From the NCBI GenBank assembly GCA_913058555.1, contig CAJXRJ010000051.1, forward strand, positions 1 through 18,658: 18,658 nt of DNA, written 5' to 3'. Below, in pieces: positions 8,672 through 18,000 of this stretch. How positions within the stretch are numbered: position 1 is the first letter of the stretch; every line of letters starts with the position of its first letter. The notes below the pieces were generated by a model, which did no database searches, was not told where the DNA came from, and saw only the letters and a list, made by a program, of their open reading frames with translations. Source of the stretch: an uncultured bacterium. Lineage in GTDB: Bacteria > Planctomycetota > UBA1135 > GCA-002686595. The translations under genes were made by a program, and so were the position numbers.

Positions 8672-11600
8672 ATGCTTGGACTCCTTCAGAACCGATCCTT
8701 CGCGTCGCTCCTGGCCACCCAGTTCCTGGGCGCCTTCAACGACAACGCCTTCAAGCAGCTAGTGCTGCTGCTTGCGGTCTCGGCCGCAACGGTGGACGGC
8801 GTGCCGTGGGTGGCGGAGAGCGGCTTCGCCGTCAGGGACGGCGCGAGCATGCAGTGGCTTCCCGCGACGCTCTTCGCACTGCCATTTGTCCTGCTCTGCA
8901 CCACGACCGGTGCCCTGGCGGACAAGCTGTCGAAGACGCGCATCATTCGGATAGCCAACCTGCTTGAGGTCGCGGTGATGGGCGTGGCCCTTTGGGCCTT
9001 CGTCTCCCACAGCTACGCGGGCCTGCTCGTGACGGTGCTTCTCATGGGCGCCCAGAGCGCGCTCTTCGGTCCCTCGAAGTATGGGATCGTGCGGGAGCTG
9101 GTGAACGACAAGGACATGTCGAGGGCGAACGCGCTCATTCAAACGACGACGACGATCGCAATCCTCGGAGGTGTGATTCTCGCAGGATCACTCCTGGACA
9201 ACCTCGGCGGCGTCTTCTGGAAGGCGGGTGCCATCTATGTAGGCTTGGCGATGTTGGGCTTTCTCTGCTGCCTTCCGATTCGAAAGGAGCCAGCTCGCAA
9301 CCCGGAGCGTCGGATCCCATTCTTCTTTGCTGCGGAGATGCGCCGGCAATGGAAGCACGTTCGCCCGATTCCCCACCTTGGTGCGGCCGTTTTCGGGAGC
9401 GCCTTTTATTACTTCATCGGCGCACTCGTGCTCCTGATCGTGAACGAGTACGGGGTCATCACGCTCGGTCTGACGAATGGGGAAACGTCGGCGCTGCTCG
9501 GCCCCGTCGTGATTGGAATCGCCGTCGGTGCGATCGTAGCGGGCAAGTTGTCCGGGGATCGCGTCGAGGGCGGCCTCGTGCCCCTCGGGCTCTTTGGTAT
9601 GGCGGCGGGCCTCTTCGGGACGCAGCTCAATGGGGACAGCGTGGCTTGGATCAACCTATGCCTTGGCGTCGTCGGGTTGTCCTCGGGCATCTTCACCTTG
9701 CCGATCAGGACGCTGTGCCAAGTCCTCCCCCCGGACAAGACGCGGGGTTCCGTTCTCGGCTTTAGCCAGGGCATGGACTTCATCGGCATCCTGGCCGCGG
9801 GTCCGTTCTTTGCGCTGCTGACGATGCTTGGCTGTTCGCCGCCCGTCATGATGATCGTGACTGGCGGACTCCTCGTCGGCGCGTTCCTCGTGTCGTTGAA
9901 GTTCGCGGCCCACTTCACCGTGCGCTTCATCATTTGGGGGCTCGCGCACACGGTGTACCGCCTCAAGGTGCGGGGATCGGAGCGCATTCCCAAAACCGGT
10001 GGGGCGCTGATCGTCTGCAACCACGTGTCCCTGGTGGACGCGGTCCTCGTCTCGGCTGTCACGGGGCGCCCGGTGCGGTTCCTCATGTTCCGTGGCTTCT
10101 TCAAGGTGCCCATCCTCGGGTGGTTCGCGCGCAAGATGAACGCGATCCCTGTGTCGAGCCGCGACTCGAAAGAAGAGAAAGATGCCGCCCTCGCCCAGGC
10201 CGCCCAGGCAGCGCTGGACGGGGAGCTCGTGTGCATCTTTGCCGAAGGCGCCATCACCCGTAGCGGGCACCTCATGCCCTTTGCCTCAGGGATGGAGCGC
10301 ATCGCCCGCGAGGCACAGGTGCCGATTCTCCCGATGGCCCTCGATCGGCTCTGGGGCAGCATCTTCAGCTACAAGGGCGGCTCTGCGTTCTGGAAGATGC
10401 CACGTCAGATTCCCTACAAGGTGGACATCTCGATCGGCGAGGCGCTGCCCCCGGGCGCGGACGCGTTCACGGCGCGGTCGCGCATCCAGGAGCAGATCGC
10501 GGAGCTGCGGACAGAACGTAAGGGGCGCCGCGGGTCCCTCGCATGGCGTTTCCTCAAGGAGGCGCGGACGCACGCTTCGGCGCCGGCGGTCGTGGACGGC
10601 ATGGGGACGGAGCTCAACTTCCGAAAGCTCACGGTGGGGGCGCTGTGCATGCGCGATGCCCTTAGGCCGAAGCTGGGAGCTGGCAAGAATATTGCGGTGC
10701 TCCTGCCTCCCGGAGCCGGCGGCGCCTTGGCGAACATCGCCTTGGCCCTCGACGGTCGCACGTCGGTCAACCTCAACTACACCCTCGAGAACTCTGACCT
10801 CGCCGCCATGTGCGAGACCGCGGACGCCGGGGTCATCATCACGGCGCGTCGCTTCCTAAAGGCGCTCGACCGCGAATCCCCACTGCCGCCTGAGCGCACC
10901 ATCATCCTCGAGGACATCCGCAAGGACATCACCGGCGGGATGAAGCTCAGGCACCTCGCGAAGACGTTCCTTCCGGGCACGTGGCTCGCCAACATAGAGT
11001 CACCGAAGTCCCAGACCGGCGCGCACGAGTCCGAGGAAACCGCGACGATCATCTTCTCGAGCGGCAGCACGGGCACGCCCAAGGGCGTCATGCTGAGCCA
11101 CTCGAACGTGCTCTCGAACGTGCAATCGGTGCTGCAGGTGATCTCCCTTGGGCCCGGTGACGCGGTCCTGGGCATCCTGCCGTTCTTCCATAGCTTCGGC
11201 TACACGATCACCCTTTGGGCAACCCTGCTCTCCGGTGCCCGCGCCGTCTACCACGCCAATCCCCTCGAGGCGAAAGTCATCGGTGAGATGTGCGGCAAGC
11301 ACGGCGTCACGATCACCATTGGAACGCCGACCTTCTATCAGTCGTACCTGCGTCGGTGCAAGCCGGAGCAGTTCGCCAAGGTCCGCGTGGCCCTTTCCGG
11401 GGCGCAGAAGCTGAACCATGGCCTGGAGCACGCCTGGGAAGCCAAGTTCGGGTCCAAGCTGATGGAGGGCTACGGCTGCACGGAGCTCTCCCCTGTGGTC
11501 TCCGCCAACCTCCCAAGCTCCGAGGACGCGCCGCGCCGCGCCCGCAGCCACAAGAGTGGATCCATCGGTCGTCCGATTCCCGGCGTTGCCGTCAAGATCG

Positions 11601-12256
11601 TCGACCAGGATCGCTACCCGGCCGAGGTCGTGGAGCGGGGCGCAGGCGAGGATGGATTGATCATCGTCAAGGGACCGAGCGTGATGCAGGGATACCTCGG
11701 GTTGCCGGAGAAGACCGCTGAGGTCCTGAATGACGGCTGGTACACCACAGGCGACATTGGCTACGTCGATCGTTTCGGATTCCTGTTCATCACCGATCGC
11801 CTTTCGCGCTTCAGCAAGATCGGCGGCGAAATGGTGCCCCATGGGCGCGTCGAGGAGACGCTGCAGGATCTCGCGATGGAGCTGATGGAGGTTCCCACCG
11901 ACGAGGACGAGGACGCACAGGCACTGGAGATCGCCGTCACCGCGGTCGAGGACCCCAAGAAGGGTGAGCAGCTCGTCGTTCTCCACGCGGGCCTTCCCTT
12001 CGACCTGGCGATTCTCCAGGAGCGCCTAGGCGAGACCGACCTCCCCAACCTCTTCCAGCCCAAACCTACGGCCTGGTACGAGGTGGGGGCGATCCCGATG
12101 CTTGGCACAGGCAAGGTCGACCTGCGTGGCCTGAAGGTCCTCGCCGACGCGATCGTCAACGCGCCCAAGGAGGAAGGGCGCAAGCCATTCACGCTGGCTG
12201 CCGTGGAAGCCGCCCGCGTCGCGGCCGCCAAGGCCCGCGAAGCGATGGGGCGGTAG
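8672..12256 (+). CDS. aas: LplT-Aas fusion: lysophospholipid transporter / acyltransferase / acyl-ACP synthetase
   Basis: A 1194-residue, three-domain protein. Residues 1 to about 420 are an LplT-type MFS flippase, starting LLQNRSFASLLATQFLGAFNDNAFKQ and rich in membrane helices. About 425-640 are a PlsC-type acyltransferase with NHVSLVD (450-456) and FAEGAITRSG (523-532). About 650-1194 are an AMP-forming acyl-ACP/CoA synthetase with SSGSTGTPKG (796-805), GYGCTELSP (about 933) and GWYTTGDIGYVD (about 1021-1032). The family flips lysophospholipid inward and reacylates it, an inner-membrane repair path. The triple fusion is known in other bacteria. I chose ATG 8672 because it begins the conserved MFS N-terminus. 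The longer frame from 8459 would code through the palindrome. No clear Shine-Dalgarno precedes 8672. The stop (12254-12256) lies inside a second palindrome. Confidence 0.93.
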   Translation: MLGLLQNRSFASLLATQFLGAFNDNAFKQLVLLLAVSAATVDGVPWVAESGFAVRDGASMQWLPATLFALPFVLLCTTTGALADKLSKTRIIRIANLLEVAVMGVALWAFVSHSYAGLLVTVLLMGAQSALFGPSKYGIVRELVNDKDMSRANALIQTTTTIAILGGVILAGSLLDNLGGVFWKAGAIYVGLAMLGFLCCLPIRKEPARNPERRIPFFFAAEMRRQWKHVRPIPHLGAAVFGSAFYYFIGALVLLIVNEYGVITLGLTNGETSALLGPVVIGIAVGAIVAGKLSGDRVEGGLVPLGLFGMAAGLFGTQLNGDSVAWINLCLGVVGLSSGIFTLPIRTLCQVLPPDKTRGSVLGFSQGMDFIGILAAGPFFALLTMLGCSPPVMMIVTGGLLVGAFLVSLKFAAHFTVRFIIWGLAHTVYRLKVRGSERIPKTGGALIVCNHVSLVDAVLVSAVTGRPVRFLMFRGFFKVPILGWFARKMNAIPVSSRDSKEEKDAALAQAAQAALDGELVCIFAEGAITRSGHLMPFASGMERIAREAQVPILPMALDRLWGSIFSYKGGSAFWKMPRQIPYKVDISIGEALPPGADAFTARSRIQEQIAELRTERKGRRGSLAWRFLKEARTHASAPAVVDGMGTELNFRKLTVGALCMRDALRPKLGAGKNIAVLLPPGAGGALANIALALDGRTSVNLNYTLENSDLAAMCETADAGVIITARRFLKALDRESPLPPERTIILEDIRKDITGGMKLRHLAKTFLPGTWLANIESPKSQTGAHESEETATIIFSSGSTGTPKGVMLSHSNVLSNVQSVLQVISLGPGDAVLGILPFFHSFGYTITLWATLLSGARAVYHANPLEAKVIGEMCGKHGVTITIGTPTFYQSYLRRCKPEQFAKVRVALSGAQKLNHGLEHAWEAKFGSKLMEGYGCTELSPVVSANLPSSEDAPRRARSHKSGSIGRPIPGVAVKIVDQDRYPAEVVERGAGEDGLIIVKGPSVMQGYLGLPEKTAEVLNDGWYTTGDIGYVDRFGFLFITDRLSRFSKIGGEMVPHGRVEETLQDLAMELMEVPTDEDEDAQALEIAVTAVEDPKKGEQLVVLHAGLPFDLAILQERLGETDLPNLFQPKPTAWYEVGAIPMLGTGKVDLRGLKVLADAIVNAPKEEGRKPFTLAAVEAARVAAAKAREAMGR

Positions 12257-12375
12257 GGATACCGCGAGAGCAACACGGATCCACCACCTAAAAGAGGAGA
12301 CCTGGGCGCCAAATGGCGTCCAGGTCTCCTCTCTTGTCTGCTTGATCCGAGTCGCACTCGCGGTATCTCTACCGC
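12250..12375. repeat. 126-base imperfect palindrome after aas
   Basis: Positions that sum to 24625 pair along 61 steps on each side of a 4-base loop (12311-12314). By hand I count 50 Watson-Crick pairs, 3 G-T pairs and 8 mismatches. The best blocks are 12250-12268 with 12357-12375 (19 positions, one G-T), 12276-12281 with 12344-12349, and 12293-12310 with 12315-12332. It covers the aas stop codon and ends 13 bases before the stop of the convergent secreted-protein gene, so it fills almost the whole gap between two converging genes. Confidence 0.8.
12293..12332 (+). terminator. Hairpin terminator core between convergent genes
   Basis: An 18-bp stem (12293-12310 with 12315-12332) has one G-T pair (12306/12319) and loop AAAT. 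It is preceded by TAAAA and followed by CTCTTGT on the plus strand. This is a plausible two-way terminator for aas and the convergent minus-strand gene, with a poor U-tract. It is the core of the larger 12250-12375 palindrome. Confidence 0.65.
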
Positions 12376-12388
12376 AGGCGACCGATCA

Positions 12389-13408
12389 TCAGTTCTTTTC
12401 GATGGTGCTCTTGCCTTCGAACTCACCGGACATCGTGGCGCTGGCTTCGCCCGCGGCGCCGCCCATGTCCATGTCGCCGCTGATGTTGACTTCGAACTCG
12501 CCGGCCATCTCAATCGACTGGAACTGGCCCAGCTCGATGTTGAAGAGGGCGGTGGCGGTCATGTCGGCGGAGACTTCCAGCTGAGCGTTGACCGGGGGGA
12601 TCTGGTCAGCGGCCTCGGGCGGAGCGGCCTGCATGATGATCTCCATGAGGTCGTCGATGGACATGGTGACGTTGACCTCGTAGTCGACGGTGGCGACGCC
12701 CTCTTCGACCTTGCTGACTTTGCCGACGGCCTCAAAAGCCATCGCTTCCATCATGGTGTCCATCATCGACTCCATCATGGCCATCTGCTCGGCCTCGACC
12801 TCACCGGTGTCCATGCTGGACATCATCTGGTCCATGATCTCTTCCCAGTTGGGCTGAAGCTCGAAGGCCTTGCCCTCTTCGACCGGGCCCTCGGGGACCA
12901 GCATTTCGAAGTGGTTCTGGTGGGAGACCATGTTCATTTCAGCGTCGCTGAGGGGCGCTTCGACGTCTTTGGTGACGTCCTTGCGCTTGATCTCACCGTC
13001 TTCGTCGATCGTCAGCTCGACCGTGCGGCCGACGACGGGCATGTCGGGATTCTCGTCGATCGACTCGCCTTGGCCCATGGCGTTGACTTCGCCCGTGACG
13101 GCCATGTCCATGGAGTCAACGGTGACCTGCATCTTGGCGATCTCGCCGTCGCGGACCTCCATGATCGTCTCCGTGATGTCCGTTTGCATCTCCATCTCCA
13201 TGTCGAACTCGACGGCGCCGTCGAGCATTTCCTGCCCGTCCATCGTCGCCGAGATGTCGTCAAGGCTCATCGACATGTTGAACGCTTGAGAAATAGCGTA
13301 GGTCTGATCAGCCGCGAAGCGCGGGGTCAGGTTGATCTCCTCCGAGGCAGGGCGGAACGCCAGCGCAACGGGGAGCGAAAGAAGGAGGGTTTGAGTGCTC
13401 AGTTTCAT
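12389..13408 (-). CDS. Secreted Met/Glu-rich protein of unknown function
   Basis: 339 residues from ATG 13408 to TGA at 12389. The N-terminus MKLSTQTLLLSLPVALAFRPASA-like is a short signal peptide. A frame open to 13498 adds 30 residues without signal character, so I reject that start. AAGGGA lies about 10 bases before the ATG. The mature protein is very acidic and has alternating strand-like segments (about 30-130 and 220-330), suggesting a beta-rich fold. Residues about 190-230 are strikingly Met-rich, with runs such as DQMMSSMD, QMAMMESMMDTMMEAM. No cysteine is seen after the signal, so it is not an obvious lipoprotein. I do not recognise the family; it has the feel of planctomycete periplasmic proteins with DUF6263-like architecture, a weak guess. 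It is a single gene facing aas, with DUF1501 175 bases upstream on the same strand. Confidence 0.75.
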   Translation of the reverse strand: MKLSTQTLLLSLPVALAFRPASEEINLTPRFAADQTYAISQAFNMSMSLDDISATMDGQEMLDGAVEFDMEMEMQTDITETIMEVRDGEIAKMQVTVDSMDMAVTGEVNAMGQGESIDENPDMPVVGRTVELTIDEDGEIKRKDVTKDVEAPLSDAEMNMVSHQNHFEMLVPEGPVEEGKAFELQPNWEEIMDQMMSSMDTGEVEAEQMAMMESMMDTMMEAMAFEAVGKVSKVEEGVATVDYEVNVTMSIDDLMEIIMQAAPPEAADQIPPVNAQLEVSADMTATALFNIELGQFQSIEMAGEFEVNISGDMDMGGAAGEASATMSGEFEGKSTIEKN

Positions 13409-13583
13409 GGAAGGTGTTTCCCTTGGGGATTGGGCGGTGACCATACGACGGCGGACCGGCTCTATTTGCTCGGAAATCGAGGAAAGGCACCTCCGCAAGC
13501 TAGCTTTACGGACCCCTAAGGGCCTCTTTTGTGGTCAGGAGGTCCCTGTGTATCGGCTCCCAGGGCCCATTTCTGGGGAATGA

Positions 13584-15020
13584 TTACGCCAAGATGTCCT
13601 TCAGGACATGCCCGTGAACGTCTGTGAGACGCATATCTCGCCCGTCGAAACGGACGGTCAGGCGGGTGTGGTCGAGTCCCAGAAGATGCAACATCGTGGC
13701 GTGGAGGTCGTGGACCTCGACGATGTCCTCGACCGCGTGGAGCCCGAATTCGTCCGTGGCTCCGTAGGTCATGCCCCCCCGGACGCCGCCTCCGGCCATC
13801 CAGATTGAGAACCCGTGGGGGTTGTGGTCGCGGCCGCGGCTCGCCCCGCTGCCCTGGGCCATGGGGGTGCGACCGAACTCCGCAGCAAACACCACCAGGG
13901 TCGTCTCGAGGAGTCCACGGGACTCGAGGTCCTCGAGAAGGGCGGCAACCGGCTGGTCGACGGCCTTCGCGTTCGAGGAATGCCCCTTGTGGAGATTCTG
14001 GTGCTGGTCCCAGCGATCATTCCCGCTTCCGGGGACCTGGACCATGGGGACCTGCACAAAGCGCACGCCCGACTCCACGAGCCGGCGGGCGAGCAGGCAC
14101 TGGCGCCCGAAGATGGCGGTGCCCTTGAACTCGTCGTCGATCCCGTAGCTCGTTCGAATGGACTCGGGCTCCGTCGTAATGTCCGCGAGGGCGGGCACCG
14201 CCGCCTGCATGCGATAGGCCAGCTCGTAGTTGGCGATGGCCGCGTTCACGGAGCGTTCGTCGCCGGCACCCAGGCGGTCCAGGTCCCCGAGCAGGCCGCG
14301 GCGACGTCGCTCCCGGGTCGTGCCCGTGTGCTTGCCTTTGGCGTGGGCGACGGGGTCGCCGCTGGGCCGGAAGCTTGAGCCTTGGAAGGCCGGGTTGAGA
14401 AAGCCTGATCCGTAACACTCGATGCCGCCCGGTGGAACGAGGCCGCCCTCCACGACCACGTATCCGGGCAGGTCGTTCGCTTCGGATCCCAGTCCGTAGG
14501 CGCACCATGCGCCCATGGACGGGCGCCCTGAAGGGTTGTGGCCTGTATGCAGGAAGTAGTTGGCTGCCGTGTGCTCCGGGAACTTCGACTTCATCGAGCG
14601 GATGATGCACAGCTTGTCCGCCTGCTCGCGGATCTTCGGGAAGAGGTCCGAGATCTCAAGACCGCTCTCTCCCCCGCGCTGGAATTTCCATGGGGAGGCC
14701 ATGACCGTGCCGACGTTGTTGAACTGCGTCGGCGGGGCTTCGATGGGCATCGGCTTCCCGTCCCAGCGTTCCAGTTCTGGCTTCGGGTCGAACGTGTCCA
14801 TCTGGGCGGGGCCGCCGTCCATGTAGAAGAAGATCACGTTCTTCGCGCGCGCCTTGAAGTGCGGAGGCTTGACCGCCAGCGGGTGGTCGCCGGGAAAGCC
14901 TCGGGCGGCGGCCTCGCGCCCGAACAGTGCTGACGCGGCCAGGGCCCCAAAGCCCCCTGCCGTTTTGGAGAGAAGCCCTCGTCGGGTCAGCCCGCCACTG
15001 TGATGGATGGATCGACTCAT
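13584..15020 (-). CDS. DUF1501 family protein, Tat-exported, sulfatase-like fold
   Basis: 478 residues from ATG 15020 to TAA at 13584. The start carries a twin-arginine signal (LTRRGLLSKTAGGFGALAAS, residues 11-30). Family hallmarks follow: VIFFYMDGGPAQMDTFDPKP (about 64-83), HTGHNPSGRPSMGAW, and the C-terminal VVFAAEFGRTPMAQG...GRDHNPHGFSIWMAGGGVRGG, with the His/Asp residues expected of an alkaline-phosphatase/sulfatase-like metal site. The length is normal for the family. Its ATG overlaps the TGA of the upstream DUF1549/1553 gene (ATGA, 15017-15020), so translation is coupled; no separate Shine-Dalgarno is visible. This gene pair is very common in Planctomycetota and recurs in many paralogous copies. 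The biochemical function is not established; hydrolysis of sulfate or phosphate esters is only suggested by the fold. Confidence 0.93.
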   Translation of the reverse strand: MSRSIHHSGGLTRRGLLSKTAGGFGALAASALFGREAAARGFPGDHPLAVKPPHFKARAKNVIFFYMDGGPAQMDTFDPKPELERWDGKPMPIEAPPTQFNNVGTVMASPWKFQRGGESGLEISDLFPKIREQADKLCIIRSMKSKFPEHTAANYFLHTGHNPSGRPSMGAWCAYGLGSEANDLPGYVVVEGGLVPPGGIECYGSGFLNPAFQGSSFRPSGDPVAHAKGKHTGTTRERRRRGLLGDLDRLGAGDERSVNAAIANYELAYRMQAAVPALADITTEPESIRTSYGIDDEFKGTAIFGRQCLLARRLVESGVRFVQVPMVQVPGSGNDRWDQHQNLHKGHSSNAKAVDQPVAALLEDLESRGLLETTLVVFAAEFGRTPMAQGSGASRGRDHNPHGFSIWMAGGGVRGGMTYGATDEFGLHAVEDIVEVHDLHATMLHLLGLDHTRLTVRFDGRDMRLTDVHGHVLKDILA

Positions 15021-18000
15021 CGGAGGAAGAGGAATTCCTTGGTGTTGAAGAGGACGTGGGCAATGTCGATCTTGGCGGCGCTTGCATCATCGACGGCCCC
15101 AAGGGCTTGGAGCACAAGCTCTGCCTCCTTGGCGTGGGGCCTTCGCCCGAGGGCTCGAATCCACATGGTGTCCAGGGTCTCCCGGTCCACCGTCCCGCGT
15201 TCGACGGACTGGGCGAACGCCACGGCTCGGTCCTCGACGAACGGATCGTTGAGCATCGCCAGCGCCTGGGCTGGGACATTGGCGCTGGTACGCGTGCCAT
15301 GGCACGTGGAAGGAGACGGCTGGTCGAAAACCGTCAAGAATGGATGGGGGAAGTTCCTGCGCGCCTCAATGTAGATGGACCGCCGACCGGCCCCATCCAA
15401 TGGGCCTGACTTGCCCGGGCGGCCGCGCCCGTCCATGAAGGGCGTGAGGTGAATCGGTACGGGCTTTCCGAACCGATCAGGACGCAGCTCGGAGCTCACC
15501 GCGAGAAGGGCATCGCGGACTTCCTCGGCCTCCAGTCGCCGTACCGACATGTGCGACAGCAATGCGTTGGTCGGGTCGAGTTGCGCTGCGGAGGGGGAAG
15601 CGGTCGTCGATCGGCGATAGGCCTTGCTGAGCGCCATGCGCCTCAGCATCGCTTTCGTGGACCAGCCTTCATGCTCAAGGGAGATGGCGAGGTGGTCCAG
15701 AAGCGCAGGGTGCGAGGGCAGCGCGCCCATCGCTCCGAAGTCATCCGTCGTCGCGACAATGCCGCGCCCGAACATCGACTGCCAGAGCCTATTGACCCAG
15801 ACGCGCTGGATGATCTTGGAGTCGGAAGCCAGCAAGGACCTGGCTAGTCTGAGGCGCCCGCTCCCTGATCCATTGTTGATGGGCTCGCCGCCGGGCTCTT
15901 GTGCGGAGGGGCGCAGGACTTTGGGCGCTCCCCTCGGCGCGCGCGCCGTCGGCTGCTGCCAATCGCCCCGGGCAAGGATGTGTTCGTCGCGCCCCTCCAG
16001 GTCGAGTGCCGCGGGAGCTAGCTTCGACTCGAGCTGACGGCGCTCCTGAATCTCGCAGAGGCCGCGCACTTCGGTGTCGAGGGCCGCGGCAATGGCTGAC
16101 TGCACGGTGGGCAGCTCATTCGACACGAACTCGACGAGGCCGTAGAGCCCAGCTCGAGCGTCGTCCGAGAGAATTCGGTCCTCAATGCCCCCCCGCTGAA
16201 GCAACTCGACTGCGTCCAGGAGCAGCGCCTGGAAGATGGCCGCGCGGCCTTCCATCGTCCCTGTCTCGAGCCCTTCGTCGAGGGCCCATTGGGCGATCCA
16301 CCGGCTCGGCGCGAGGGCAGGGACGGCTTCGCCATCCTCGAGCTCGACCGTTCGCGCGATCTCAAGCTCCTCGCCTTTGAGGGCCGTCCATTCAAAGTGC
16401 ACATGATGCCCCTTGGCCGAGGGCATGGAGTGCTCGACCCACCGCCAGATGCCCTTGGTGTCGATGGACTTGAGCGACGCTCCGTGAAGGGGCCCTGCGA
16501 GCATCTTGTGTGACGCAATGGGGGCCACGAGCTTGGCCTGGCCGCGGACGAGGTGTGCGAACCGCCCGGCGGCGCTGACGCCGCCAGGCGTGACCAGGGT
16601 CCTGCCTGCCTGGAGCCATTTGAGGTTGCCGCCACGCTTCGTCGCGGATTCGGGGTGTACACGCAGGCCCTTCCAGGAAGCCTGGGCACGGACACCTGGC
16701 CGAGCCGCGATGGCCACTCCTCCATACTCGTTCGCTTCCGCTTGCAGGGACGCGTGCCCAGCCGGGACAGGACCCCGTCCAAAGGTCGGCCCGTTGGGAA
16801 TCCACCGTGCGCCGCTCAAGGAGGAGTAGTCCACGAAGGCCTCGGCCGGGCCCGGGTCCGGTGACGTGCGGTCCGGTGAGGTGTGGTCGGGCGAATAGGT
16901 CTCCGGGAAGAGAGCCGCCAGGGCCTCCCTAGCCCGTGGCTCGCCCGATGTTGCGGAGAGCCATGCGAAGCGCCACTCCAGCTCACGGGCCGGCGTGTCA
17001 CCGTCCACTCCCGAGAGGAGCGACATCCACTGCGCCGGTGTTTGCGCCCTGGACATCGCCATGGCGGGGCTTTCCAGGTCCGACAATACGAACTGATCCG
17101 CACCAATCTGGCCCCAGTGCCCCTCGGCCTCATCAACGATGCGAATGCGAACCAGGGGAGGGGCAGCCGTCGCGCTCCCGGGGCGCGCGATCGTCACGGC
17201 TCTGAATGCGTTCGAGTCCGTTCCCCGCGCCGTGCCGATCACGTCGCCGGTCTCGGCATCCACGAGCTCAACCCGAACGCTCTCTTGCCGCCCGCCATTG
17301 ACCAGGAAGTGCAGGTTCGACCTGACCATGGGAAATGGGGCGCTCGTGAGGGTGCCGGTATAGCCATTGCTGGGCTGGCCCTTGCCAGGGTGCTTCGCAT
17401 ACGTGCTCACGACAAAGTTCCCCCTCGGGCGCATGGCCGCCTCGCCCGGTGCGATGTCGTCCTTGTGCAGCGGCGCCGTGCCGAAGGCGTCCCCGGTGGC
17501 CTTCCATGGGCCGAGGTAAGGTCCGTCGTAATCTCCGGACTCGAAGCCTTCAATCAGTAGGTCGATGGGGAGGCGCGTCGATGCTCCTTGGGATTGGACC
17601 CACGCATCGAAACCGACAAGGCTCGGGGCCTTTGTTTCTTCGGACGAGCCCTCCTCAAGGTCCACTGAAATGGCGCTGGTGAGCGCATCTTCCGCACCTT
17701 GGGCCGCGTCCCGGACCGCGGATGCTACCGCCGCTTGCATGGCCCTCTGGCTTCGCCCTTGGAAGGCGTCCAGGTCGCTGGCAACGACGCGGTTCGCGCG
17801 GTCGGTCTCGAATCGCAGTTGGCGCGGGGCCGTGGACAAGGCAAAGCCTGCCAAGGCGTGATAGTCCTCCGCGCTGATGGGGTCAAACTTGTGATCGTGG
17901 CAGCGGGCGCACGAGACGCCAAGGCCCAGGAGGGACTTCGAGAGGACCTCCACTTGGTGGGCGACTCGATCCGCTTGGTCGCCACGGGGCGTCACCGGGG

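Noticed and set aside
13409..13583. Terminator downstream of DUF1501 (GGGCCTC/GAGGTCC at 13520-13545 and CCCAG/CTGGG near 13560-13579)
   Set aside because: The stems are short. The first needs a G-T pair that becomes A/C in the minus transcript, and no U-tract follows. Nothing else is recognised in this gap.
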